A stretch of 30,258 nt of DNA, taken from assembly GCA_037142435.1 (NCBI GenBank), contig JBAXAO010000014.1:1-30258 (forward strand), given 5' to 3'. The position numbers and the translations under genes are program-made. The DNA is from CAIMZW01 sp037142435 (lineage in GTDB: Bacteria > Actinomycetota > Actinomycetes > Nanopelagicales > Nanopelagicaceae). The notes under the pieces were generated by a model. That model was given only the letters and a program-made list of their open reading frames with translations, ran no database searches and had not been told where the DNA came from. Positions 22,943 through 30,170 of the stretch are shown here, in pieces. Within the stretch, counting starts at the first letter, position 1; each line of letters opens with the position of its first letter.

Positions 22943-25900
22943 GCCCATACACCTACGATGCTAAAACTCTCTTTGCGCTCCTACAAAAAGAAGAGGCTAA
23001 GAAAGATTCGAATAAGCGTGAATCCATCTATATCCCTACCGATGAACAAATTGCCATCATCGAAGCCGATCCCTTTTCGCCGGCTGTAGTGATCGCCGGT
23101 GCTGGTTCGGGAAAGACCGAAACGATGGGTGCTCGCGTTCTCTGGTTGGTAGCAAATGGCATCGTCCGCCCAGATGAGATTCTTGGACTCACCTTCACGC
23201 GTAAGGCCGCCGGCGAGCTATCGATTCGAATTCGTAAACGACTACGCCTACTTCAGCGCGCTGGCCTGGTGCCATCGCTTTCTGGTGGCGGCAAAGTTGA
23301 TCTCACTGTTCCGGTCCACACCTACCACTCATACGCCGGCCGTGTGCTCTCCGAACATTCCATACGCCTGGGGATAGATACCGATTCCCAACCGATTGGT
23401 GAAGCCGCCAACTGGCAGATTGCCAATGAAATAGTTTCGGATTTTTCTGAGCCAGATTTTCCCATCACGCATTCGGCCAAGACTCTCGTCTCAAGTCTGC
23501 TCAGTCTTTCGGGGCAGATTGGCGAACACGGAAAGAGCACTGAAGAAGTTCGACAGTATTGCTATGAGATGTTACAGAAGTACGAAACTATTTCTAGTCC
23601 CAAAACCAATGCCGAGGTCAGGGCAGCGATTGCAACTTTGCAAGAGCGTTTAGTTCTTTTGCAAATGGTCGATCAGCTACAGGAATATCGAAAATTGCAT
23701 GGGGCACTTTCCTTTAATGACCAGATGAGTATTGCGGCAACTCTGGTAGAGAAATTCCCGGACATTGGTCAGCAAGAGCGAAGTAAATACAAAGTTGTTC
23801 TACTCGATGAATATCAAGATACCTCCTATAGCCAAGTCCGATTTCTTTCACATCTCTTTGGTGAAGGTCACTCGGTTACCGCGGTGGGCGATCCCAATCA
23901 AGCTATTTATGGTTGGCGCAGCGCAAGCCCCGAAACTTTAGGAACTTTTGGTCAACGTTTTCCTCGTAAAGATAAGCAACCAGTCCCAGTGTATAAATTG
24001 TTAACCACCTGGCGTAACGATCAACAAATTTTGACCTTAGCTAACCTGGTTATAGATCGCATCGCCGAAAGCCAGACAGTGAGTGCTGAGGTCGATCGAC
24101 TCGCGCTTCGACCCAAAGCCGGACCTGGGCATATCAGCGCAACTGGGCTGCTCACCCAAGCCGAAGAAGCCGCTTACATTGCCGAACAATTTGCCGATCT
24201 GTGGAACGCGCCCACACGGCAAGAACTAGACCCGGAGAAGAGATCGACATTTGCGGTGCTAGTACGCAGCCGCAGTCAGATTGCAGATATTGAAGAAGCT
24301 CTCCGCGACCGAGGAATCCCCGTTGAAGTATTGGGATTAGGTGGATTAATCCACATCCCCGAAATCGCTGATGTTATTGCGTTACTGAGGGTTTTAACTT
24401 TCCCTGGGGCAGGGACGGCCATGATTCGCCTACTCACCGGGCCTCGATTAGCCCTGGGTCCCAGCGATCTCTCCGCACTTGGTTCATATGCCAGATCGCT
24501 CAATCGTGACCACCAGAGCTCGCGAGCCAAAACGATCGAATCGGTCTTAGAGCTAGGCGATCCAGCGACGGCTGAAACTGAAGACTTTCCAACGGGTTCG
24601 ATTATCGAAGCCCTGGAAAGTTTGGATGCCGTTGTCGCCTTCCATGCTCGCCGTTTCTCTGCAACTGGCCTAGAACGCCTGGTTCTCTTTGCCCGTCAAC
24701 TCAAGATTTTGCGCAGGTCCATGAGCGGTTCGATCACCGATTGCATCACTGAAGCCGAACAATTCTTAGGGCTAGATGTCGAAGTCCTGGTTCGTGATGG
24801 TTGGCAGAATGGTCGCATCCATCTCGACAAATTTATTGATGAAGCCTCCAAGTTTGCGCGCAGTGGCGCGACGTTATCCACCTTTTTGGATTGGCTTGAT
24901 GTTGTTGATAAATCCGAAGATGGTCTAAAACCAACCAATATTGAAGTTAATCGTGGCGCCGTACAAATCCTTACCGTGCATCACTCCAAGGGAGCCGAGT
25001 GGGATGTAGTAGCGATCCCTGGATTGGCTTTGACCAATTTTCCCTCTAGTGGAAAGACATCCGATATCTGGACAAGAAATTCAGGATCACTTCCCACGGC
25101 ACTTCGTGGCGATCGAGATCAGATTCCCGATTTAATTTTTCCCGATGTCGATGGTGGCCCGGCTGCTGTTGATGTGCGCAAGGCGTTAGAAGCATTTGAT
25201 GACTTATGGAAGGCGAAGCGGTGCGAAGAAGAACTCCGTCTTGCCTATGTTGCCTTTACCCGAGCGAAGACTCATCTCTTCTGCACCACCTCATGGTTTC
25301 GAGATGGCGATAAAGCCGTTGAACAGAGCGAACTTTTCATCTTGGCTCAAGAACTCTCCTCCGCTCTTCATCCCGAAATTGAATTCGTGAAGGAAGAAAA
25401 GCCAACTGAGCTCAATCCCAAAAAAGAGAAGCCCAAAACTGGGTCATGGCCGCGCTCCAGCGCCCGCGCCGAACTCATCGCTGAATCAGCGGCCATTGTC
25501 CGCAGCGCCCAGCCACTTGATCCAATTGCATTGGTGGCCGCGCCTGAAAAAATCAGTGCCACTGGCCGGTCTTATGCATTAGATGCAGCAGCGCTAATCG
25601 AGGAAATTCGGCTGCGTCAGCTGCCGGCCACCGTTTACTTACCCGCTCGAATGTCGGTCTCGACCTTGCTCACTCTCTCGCAGAACCCAGCCGAACTTGC
25701 TCTCTCGATTCGGCGTCCGATGCCCGGACATATCGACCTTTATACGCGACGCGGAACCGAATTTCATGCGTGGTTGGAACGGCGATTCAACTCTGGACGT
25801 ATTTGGGAAGATGACGAACTCGATCCCGACTTTGTACCGACTCAAGATGAAATCCCGCTCCAAGAGTTGCAACAGAAATGGCTGGCCAGCGTGTGGGCGG

Positions 25901-26226
25901 ATCGCCAACCACATGAAGTTGAGGTTCCCTTCGAAACCGTTGTCGGGGGCGTTCTACTTCGTGGCCGAATTGATGCTGTTTATCGCGATGGCGACACTTA
26001 TGAAATTGTCGATTGGAAAACCGGAAAGGAAAAGCGCGGCGATGACCTAGAGATTGCTGCGATCCAATTAGCCATGTACCGCCTGGCCTATTCGATCCAG
26101 CATGGCGTAGATCTTTCGCAGATAAGTGCCGCTTTTTATTATGTCGGTAGTGATCAAACGGTTCGTCCGGCAGATCTCTATAACCTAGAGCAGATTACGT
26201 CGATTATTTCTAGGGTTGATGGTTGA
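22939..26226 (+). CDS. adnB: AdnB-like helicase-nuclease subunit
   Basis: A 1095-residue partner of AdnA. All superfamily-1 helicase motifs look canonical: YIPTDEQIAII (Q), VIAGAGSGKTETMGARV (Walker A at about 53-60), LTFTRKAAGELSIRIRKRL (Ia), VLLDEYQDTSYSQVRFL (II), VGDPNQAIYGWRSAS (III), LTTWRNDQQIL (IV), ILTVHHSKGAEWDVVAIPG (V) and RLAYVAFTRAKTHL (VI). The C-terminal nuclease shows RRGTEFHAWLERRF, LLRGRIDAVY, EIVDWKTGK and QLAMYRLAY, the expected His, Asp, Asp-x-Lys and Gln-x-x-x-Tyr set. No iron-sulfur cysteine group is seen, as expected for AdnB. Its 3' end overlaps the converging EEP gene by 17 bases. Confidence 0.95.
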   Translation: MSPYTYDAKTLFALLQKEEAKKDSNKRESIYIPTDEQIAIIEADPFSPAVVIAGAGSGKTETMGARVLWLVANGIVRPDEILGLTFTRKAAGELSIRIRKRLRLLQRAGLVPSLSGGGKVDLTVPVHTYHSYAGRVLSEHSIRLGIDTDSQPIGEAANWQIANEIVSDFSEPDFPITHSAKTLVSSLLSLSGQIGEHGKSTEEVRQYCYEMLQKYETISSPKTNAEVRAAIATLQERLVLLQMVDQLQEYRKLHGALSFNDQMSIAATLVEKFPDIGQQERSKYKVVLLDEYQDTSYSQVRFLSHLFGEGHSVTAVGDPNQAIYGWRSASPETLGTFGQRFPRKDKQPVPVYKLLTTWRNDQQILTLANLVIDRIAESQTVSAEVDRLALRPKAGPGHISATGLLTQAEEAAYIAEQFADLWNAPTRQELDPEKRSTFAVLVRSRSQIADIEEALRDRGIPVEVLGLGGLIHIPEIADVIALLRVLTFPGAGTAMIRLLTGPRLALGPSDLSALGSYARSLNRDHQSSRAKTIESVLELGDPATAETEDFPTGSIIEALESLDAVVAFHARRFSATGLERLVLFARQLKILRRSMSGSITDCITEAEQFLGLDVEVLVRDGWQNGRIHLDKFIDEASKFARSGATLSTFLDWLDVVDKSEDGLKPTNIEVNRGAVQILTVHHSKGAEWDVVAIPGLALTNFPSSGKTSDIWTRNSGSLPTALRGDRDQIPDLIFPDVDGGPAAVDVRKALEAFDDLWKAKRCEEELRLAYVAFTRAKTHLFCTTSWFRDGDKAVEQSELFILAQELSSALHPEIEFVKEEKPTELNPKKEKPKTGSWPRSSARAELIAESAAIVRSAQPLDPIALVAAPEKISATGRSYALDAAALIEEIRLRQLPATVYLPARMSVSTLLTLSQNPAELALSIRRPMPGHIDLYTRRGTEFHAWLERRFNSGRIWEDDELDPDFVPTQDEIPLQELQQKWLASVWADRQPHEVEVPFETVVGGVLLRGRIDAVYRDGDTYEIVDWKTGKEKRGDDLEIAAIQLAMYRLAYSIQHGVDLSQISAAFYYVGSDQTVRPADLYNLEQITSIISRVDG

Positions 26227-27100
26227 TCTCTATCTCAACAGATATCGGGAGATGATCGCTGATTCCAGGATGGATCTGAGCCATTGAGGTTACTTGCACG
26301 CTGTTGAGGTTCTGCGCCAAGATGTAATCAAATTGCACCTTCGCCCCCCAAGATGGATACGTGGCATCGTGAGTTAGAGATTTCCAGGAAGAAACTTTTT
26401 CAGGAATTCCAAAGGGCAAATTGAGGTCACCAATAAGTATTTTTTCTCCGGGCATCTTCGCCAACCACTTTTGAACTTTACGCAATTGATAGACATTGAC
26501 CACGGGTACAAAGGACAAATGTGTAACTGCGATGGTAAAGCCATTTGCTAGTTCGGCGGCAATGGCGACGCGAGGTTCATCCTTGACATATAAAGGCCGC
26601 ACTCCTTTGGAAGTTGGAACGGCGAGGGGCAAACCAATGACCGACCTGCCTAATTCCAAGCGGTGCCATTTGCGCACCGGAATTTTGGAGATGAGCCCGA
26701 TTCCATATGAGTGCTCGGAGAGCGAAGAGCGAGAACTATTGGTCTCCAAGTGATGCTCTGGCTGGGTGTTGGGGCGCCACTCTTCGCCCGGGGTACCGAT
26801 GACGGTGGGAGCAAATGCCCATTCGGCCCCTCCCAAATCTGCTGCAAGAAGCTCTATCTGATGAAGTCCACCAGAACGGGGTTGGCCGCGATCGACTTCT
26901 TGTAGACCGATGACATCTCCCACGAGACTAGAACTGGCGCGCCGCAGTAATGATCGAGCAACCTCAGGAGAAAGCGCCGAGCCCGGATTGGGTAGATCTG
27001 TCTCACCCAAAAGTTCTTCGGGCCCGGCTCCCGCACCTGCGCCGAGAGGGGTAGCGGGCGTGGCAGCCCCGTGTAGCAGATTCCACGAAGTGACCTTCAT
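26210..27100 (-). CDS. Endonuclease/exonuclease/phosphatase (EEP) family protein
   Basis: A 296-residue metal-dependent phosphodiesterase fold. The family sites are present in order: VTSWNLLHG (first metal-ligand Asn), IGLQEVDR (catalytic Glu), VTHLSF, LIGDLNLPFG (Asp and Asn) and the terminal GISDHLPISVEIE (Asp-His). The substrate may be DNA, a phospholipid or a sugar phosphate; nothing in the sequence decides. A Gly/Ala/Pro-rich insertion (ATPATPLGAGAGAGPEE) sits right after the first motif. The gene lies inside the adnAB-nudC-uvrD2 block on the opposite strand, where M. tuberculosis has a channel-like gene (Rv3200c). The ATG follows TAGCCT by 6 bases, with no Shine-Dalgarno. Confidence 0.88.
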   Translation of the reverse strand: MKVTSWNLLHGAATPATPLGAGAGAGPEELLGETDLPNPGSALSPEVARSLLRRASSSLVGDVIGLQEVDRGQPRSGGLHQIELLAADLGGAEWAFAPTVIGTPGEEWRPNTQPEHHLETNSSRSSLSEHSYGIGLISKIPVRKWHRLELGRSVIGLPLAVPTSKGVRPLYVKDEPRVAIAAELANGFTIAVTHLSFVPVVNVYQLRKVQKWLAKMPGEKILIGDLNLPFGIPEKVSSWKSLTHDATYPSWGAKVQFDYILAQNLNSVQVTSMAQIHPGISDHLPISVEIEINHQP

Positions 27101-27125
27101 AAAGACAGGCTAGTAGGGTCGGCTC
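27101..27125. promoter_or_regulatory. Back-to-back leaderless promoters for the EEP gene and nudC
   Basis: The whole divergent spacer is 25 bp. On the minus strand TAGCCT (27107-27112) is 6 bases before the EEP ATG. On the plus strand TAGGGT (27114-27119) is 6 bases before the nudC GTG. A single G separates the boxes. This is the same geometry as xseA/ispH, and neither start has a ribosome site. Confidence 0.6.
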
Positions 27126-28130
27126 GTGATGTCAGAAGATCGAATTCCGTTAGAACTGCCGCTTGCCCGAGCCGTGGTCGACCGCGCTGGCCATCTGCGG
27201 ACAGATGAGGGTCAACTTACGGCTATGTGGGATAGGGCCTCGATCCTGCACTTTGCCTCTGGAAAGTTTCGAGTCGTTCCTCAAACTCGCCACAAAGCTC
27301 CCGAAGCTGATGGAACCGCTCAAAATCCACGCCTGGCCAACAGTTTAGATTTGCTCAACGCCGTTGAGGTTGAGGAATTAATCAAGAGCACCGAATTTTC
27401 ACGTGGTGAACGATTCTTTCTCGGTATTGAGAATGATCAGCCTTACTTCGCTTGGTGCGGCGATGCCAAAGATATCGAGCAGTTTCACCAGTATCTGACT
27501 TTGCGCGAATTAGGCGGGGATCTTTCAGATCTGGAAATAGGTTTAGCGGTTCATGCCCAGGCGCTCGCCAATTGGCATCACAAACATCCGCGTTGTTCCA
27601 TTTGTGGTGCAGCGACTAAATCGGTTTTTGGAGGTTCGGTTCGCAGATGCACCCAAGATGAGACCGAGCATTACCCTCGAAACGACCCAGCAATCATCGT
27701 CTTGATAAAAGATCAACGAGATCGAATTCTCTTGGGTCGTCAAAAGGTGTGGCCAGAATTTAGATTCTCGACCTTTGCCGGCTTTGTCGAACCAGGTGAA
27801 TCATTTGAGCAATGCGTAGTTCGCGAAGTAAATGAAGAGGCCGGGATTCATGTTTCTGAGATTCGTTATTTGGGATCACAACCTTGGCCATTCCCTGCAT
27901 CCCTCATGATTGCTTTCGAAGCGATCACGGATACTCCAGAAGCAGCCCGCCCCGATGGCGAAGAGATCGTTGAAGTGATGTGGTTGACTCGGGATGAACT
28001 AAAGAATGCCATTCGCAAACAGACTTTGCTCTTGCCACCCAAGATTAGCGTTGCTCGCAAAATGATCGAGGCCTGGTACGGACCAGAAGCCAAGCGGGAT
28101 TTATCTGGCGGAGAAACTTGGCGTTCTTAA
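27126..28130 (+). CDS. nudC: NAD(H) pyrophosphatase / RNA-deNADding Nudix hydrolase NudC
   Basis: A 334-residue Nudix enzyme that splits NADH to NMNH and AMP and can remove NAD caps from RNA. The Nudix box is GFVEPGESFEQCVVREVNEEAGI (219-241 in parts), and the NudC hallmark SQPWPFPASLM follows at 251-261. A zinc-ribbon precedes the Nudix domain: Cys157, Cys160 and Cys175 are present, but the fourth usual cysteine is Asp178, so the site may be altered or empty. The start is GTG at 27126 or the ATG one codon later; the GTG has the better -10 spacing. uvrD2 follows after one base, the same pairing as Rv3199c-Rv3198c. Confidence 0.93.
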   Translation: MMSEDRIPLELPLARAVVDRAGHLRTDEGQLTAMWDRASILHFASGKFRVVPQTRHKAPEADGTAQNPRLANSLDLLNAVEVEELIKSTEFSRGERFFLGIENDQPYFAWCGDAKDIEQFHQYLTLRELGGDLSDLEIGLAVHAQALANWHHKHPRCSICGAATKSVFGGSVRRCTQDETEHYPRNDPAIIVLIKDQRDRILLGRQKVWPEFRFSTFAGFVEPGESFEQCVVREVNEEAGIHVSEIRYLGSQPWPFPASLMIAFEAITDTPEAARPDGEEIVEVMWLTRDELKNAIRKQTLLLPPKISVARKMIEAWYGPEAKRDLSGGETWRS

Positions 28131-28131
28131 G

Positions 28132-29787
28132 ATGGTAATGACACCTGATCAAATTCTTGAGGGCTTGGATGCCGATCAACGTGAAGTTGTCACTAGCATC
28201 AAAGGACCGGTCTGCATCATTGCTGGCGCCGGAACCGGTAAGACCCGTGTCATTACACATCGGATTGCTTACGCCGTGGCAGCCGGGGTCACAGACCCAA
28301 CAAAAACTATGGCCCTTACTTTCACCGCTCGTGCAGCTGGAGAAATGCGCGCCCGCCTGCGCACGCTGGGAATTCCCAATGCAACGGCTCGTACCTTTCA
28401 CTCTGCTGCGCTCAAGCAGCTGATGTATTTCTGGCCCTACTCTTTCGGCGGCAGTTTTCCCTCACTTCTCACCACAAAGACTGGTTTTATTGGCGAGGCG
28501 CTCTCGCGTTCGGATGTCCCTCTAACGCCGCAAACGGCAACTCTGCGAGATATTGCTAGTGAAATTGAATGGGCAAAAGTTCTTGAAATAGGCTCGGATG
28601 AGTACGTTGAAGCAGCCATTGGCGCCAGTCGCGAGATGCGTTTTTCCAACAATAAAAGCAATCGCACCAATCTTGAATTCGTTTCGAAAGTGTACGAAGC
28701 TTACGAGACGCTCAAGCGCCAAGAGCGCAGTATCGATTTTGAAGATGTTTTGCTTCTCACCGTCGGAATGTTGGAAGAAGATCGCGATGTGCGCGAGCGA
28801 ATTCGAGATCAATATCGTTATTTCACGGTGGATGAATATCAGGATGTTTCACCGCTCCAACAACGACTCTTGCAATTGTGGTTGGGAAATCGAGATGACA
28901 TTTGTGTCGTCGGAGATGCTGCTCAGACTATTTACTCTTTTGCGGGTGCCTCTTCGGCATATTTACTTAATTTTTCTCAAAAGTATCCGGAGGCGAAAGT
29001 TATTCGCTTGACACGTGGCTATCGATCCACGCCAGAAATTATTCACTCCGCGAATGCCATTCTGCGCCAGGGCAATTTGCAAGCAGAGAGTGGTTTAGAA
29101 CTCTCCTCAATGAATGATCACGGGGTTAAACCGTTGATTCATCGCAGTAGTTCTACCTCTGACGAAGTGAAGGAGGTTGTGGGCCGAATTAAAGCTCTCA
29201 TCGACAACCGCAGCGATAAAGATGTCGAACACATTGAGATAGCGGTGCTCGCTCGTACAAATGCTCAATTGACTTCTTTCGAAAACGCTCTTCAGCAATC
29301 TCAAATACCCACCCAACTAAAAAGTGCCGAGCGCTTTTTCGATCGTGCCGATGTTAAAGATGCCATGCGCGCAATAAGAAGTGCGTCCGTTTTGCCTCCA
29401 GAAGACGGTGATTGGTATTCCGACCTTGTCTCGGTTTTAAGACCATTTGGGGATTCAGATTATGTTCAAGCTTTCTTGCGTTTAGCCCGTCAACTAAAGG
29501 CCGATGGCGCAATTTCGATGCGCACCTTCTTACGCGAACTTGAAGATCGAGCGGAACAAAATAATCCGCCGACATTGCCCGGAGTGTTGCTGGCGACCTT
29601 GCATGCCGCCAAGGGGCTGGAATGGGATCACGTCTTCTTAGTTGGAATCGCTGATGGAGTGCTACCGATGGGTAATGACATCAATGAAGAACGCCGTTTG
29701 TTTTACGTGGGCTTAACGCGAGCAAAAGAACAGGTTCATCTCTCGTACGCGGGAACGCCTAGCCCTTTTCTAGCGGCGCTCAAATAA
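28132..29787 (+). CDS. uvrD2: UvrD2-like SF1 helicase without HRDC domain
   Basis: A 551-residue 3'-5' DNA helicase of the UvrD/Rep family. Motifs: LDADQREVV (Q), AGAGTGKTRVITHRIA (31-46), LTFTARAAGEMRARL (Ia), FTVDEYQDVSPLQQRLL (II), VGDAAQTIYSFAGAS (III), LTRGYRSTPEIIH (IV), LATLHAAKGLEWDHVFLVG (V) and ERRLFYVGLTRAKEQ (VI). The protein ends about 20 residues after motif VI at SPFLAALK. Mycobacterial UvrD2 is about 700 residues and carries a tetracysteine segment and an HRDC domain after this point; both are missing here. The stop is clean, and a promoter-like element follows directly, so this is a naturally short form. It starts one base after nudC, so the two are co-expressed. Confidence 0.93.
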   Translation: MVMTPDQILEGLDADQREVVTSIKGPVCIIAGAGTGKTRVITHRIAYAVAAGVTDPTKTMALTFTARAAGEMRARLRTLGIPNATARTFHSAALKQLMYFWPYSFGGSFPSLLTTKTGFIGEALSRSDVPLTPQTATLRDIASEIEWAKVLEIGSDEYVEAAIGASREMRFSNNKSNRTNLEFVSKVYEAYETLKRQERSIDFEDVLLLTVGMLEEDRDVRERIRDQYRYFTVDEYQDVSPLQQRLLQLWLGNRDDICVVGDAAQTIYSFAGASSAYLLNFSQKYPEAKVIRLTRGYRSTPEIIHSANAILRQGNLQAESGLELSSMNDHGVKPLIHRSSSTSDEVKEVVGRIKALIDNRSDKDVEHIEIAVLARTNAQLTSFENALQQSQIPTQLKSAERFFDRADVKDAMRAIRSASVLPPEDGDWYSDLVSVLRPFGDSDYVQAFLRLARQLKADGAISMRTFLRELEDRAEQNNPPTLPGVLLATLHAAKGLEWDHVFLVGIADGVLPMGNDINEERRLFYVGLTRAKEQVHLSYAGTPSPFLAALK

Positions 29788-29792
29788 CTAAG

Positions 29793-29822
29793 TTGCATCC
29801 GCGAGACCGTTTCCTTTACGCT
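29793..29822 (+). promoter_or_regulatory. Putative promoter after uvrD2
   Basis: TTGCAT (29793-29798) and TACGCT (29817-29822) are separated by 18 bases, a good -35/TANNNT pair starting 5 bases after the uvrD2 stop codon. The stretch directly upstream of the -35 is A/T-rich (AAATAACTAAG). A second TANNNT candidate, TAATGT, lies at 29829-29834. Confidence 0.5.
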
Positions 29823-29833
29823 ACCGTGTAATG

Positions 29834-29850
29834 TTCTCGAGAATCGAGAA
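29834..29850. repeat. Inverted repeat near the leader 5' end
   Basis: TTCTCGA-GAA-TCGAGAA is a perfect 7-bp inverted repeat with a 3-base loop, immediately after the promoter-like element. It could be a stabilising 5' hairpin or an operator. Confidence 0.5.
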
Positions 29851-29857
29851 TGCAACG

Positions 29858-29887
29858 GCAAGACGACAGCAAGACGACAGCAAGACT
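29858..29887. repeat. 11-bp tandem repeat in the leader
   Basis: GCAAGACGACA occurs twice in tandem (29858-29868, 29869-29879), followed by the partial copy GCAAGACT (29880-29887). It lies 7 bases before the ribosome site of the small ORF and is purine-rich, hence probably unpaired. Confidence 0.85.
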
Positions 29888-29907
29888 AACGAGAGAGGAG
29901 TAGGACG

Positions 29908-30114
29908 ATGAAGATGACATCAACCATCGGTTCTATTTCTGCTGCTCAAAAGTCAGTTGAAACCGCTGCTTTTGGCCTCCTCGCTGGGTTTGATGCTACC
30001 CATTCACGCACCACAGTCTGGGCAACACCGGCGGCCACCAATTTTGCAGCCAATACCGACCACGCCAATTACACAAAGTATGGAAAATGCGGAACTTGGA
30101 GTTCTATCGGATAA
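29908..30114 (+). CDS. Small leader ORF, 68 residues, strong ribosome site
   Basis: An ATG at 29908 follows AGAGGAG (29894-29900) with a 7-base spacer, one of the best ribosome sites in the window. The product has no recognised family: an N-terminus MKMTSTIGSISAAQKS, a middle rich in Thr/Ala/Asn and an end KYGKCGTWSSIG. The stop lies 17 bases before a strong intrinsic terminator. Most actinobacteria carry whiB7 downstream of uvrD2, and whiB7 is controlled by a leader ORF plus terminator, so this may be a regulatory leader peptide rather than a functional protein. The +1 frame from about 29957 encodes a signal-peptide-like stretch, so a frameshift or sequencing error is another option. Confidence 0.5.
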   Translation: MKMTSTIGSISAAQKSVETAAFGLLAGFDATHSRTTVWATPAATNFAANTDHANYTKYGKCGTWSSIG

Positions 30115-30131
30115 CCCGAAGATCAGCCAAG

Positions 30132-30170
30132 AGGCCGCAAATCCATTACTGGATTTAGCGGTCTTTTTTA
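30132..30170 (+). terminator. Strong intrinsic terminator / attenuator candidate
   Basis: A 13-bp stem pairs 30132-30144 (AGGCCGCAAATCC) with 30151-30164 (GGATTTAGCGGTCT, one bulged A) over the loop ATTACT and runs into T64-T69. It is the clearest terminator in the window. Its 5' arm can instead pair with TTTGCAGCC at 30043-30051 (8 of 9 positions) or GCGGCC at 30031-30036 (6 of 6), both inside the small ORF, as an antiterminator would. Confidence 0.85.

Noticed and set aside
29834..29850. A LexA (SOS) box in the post-uvrD2 leader
   Set aside because: The actinobacterial SOS box is GAAC-N4-GTTC in form; this repeat has the opposite half-site order and does not fit.
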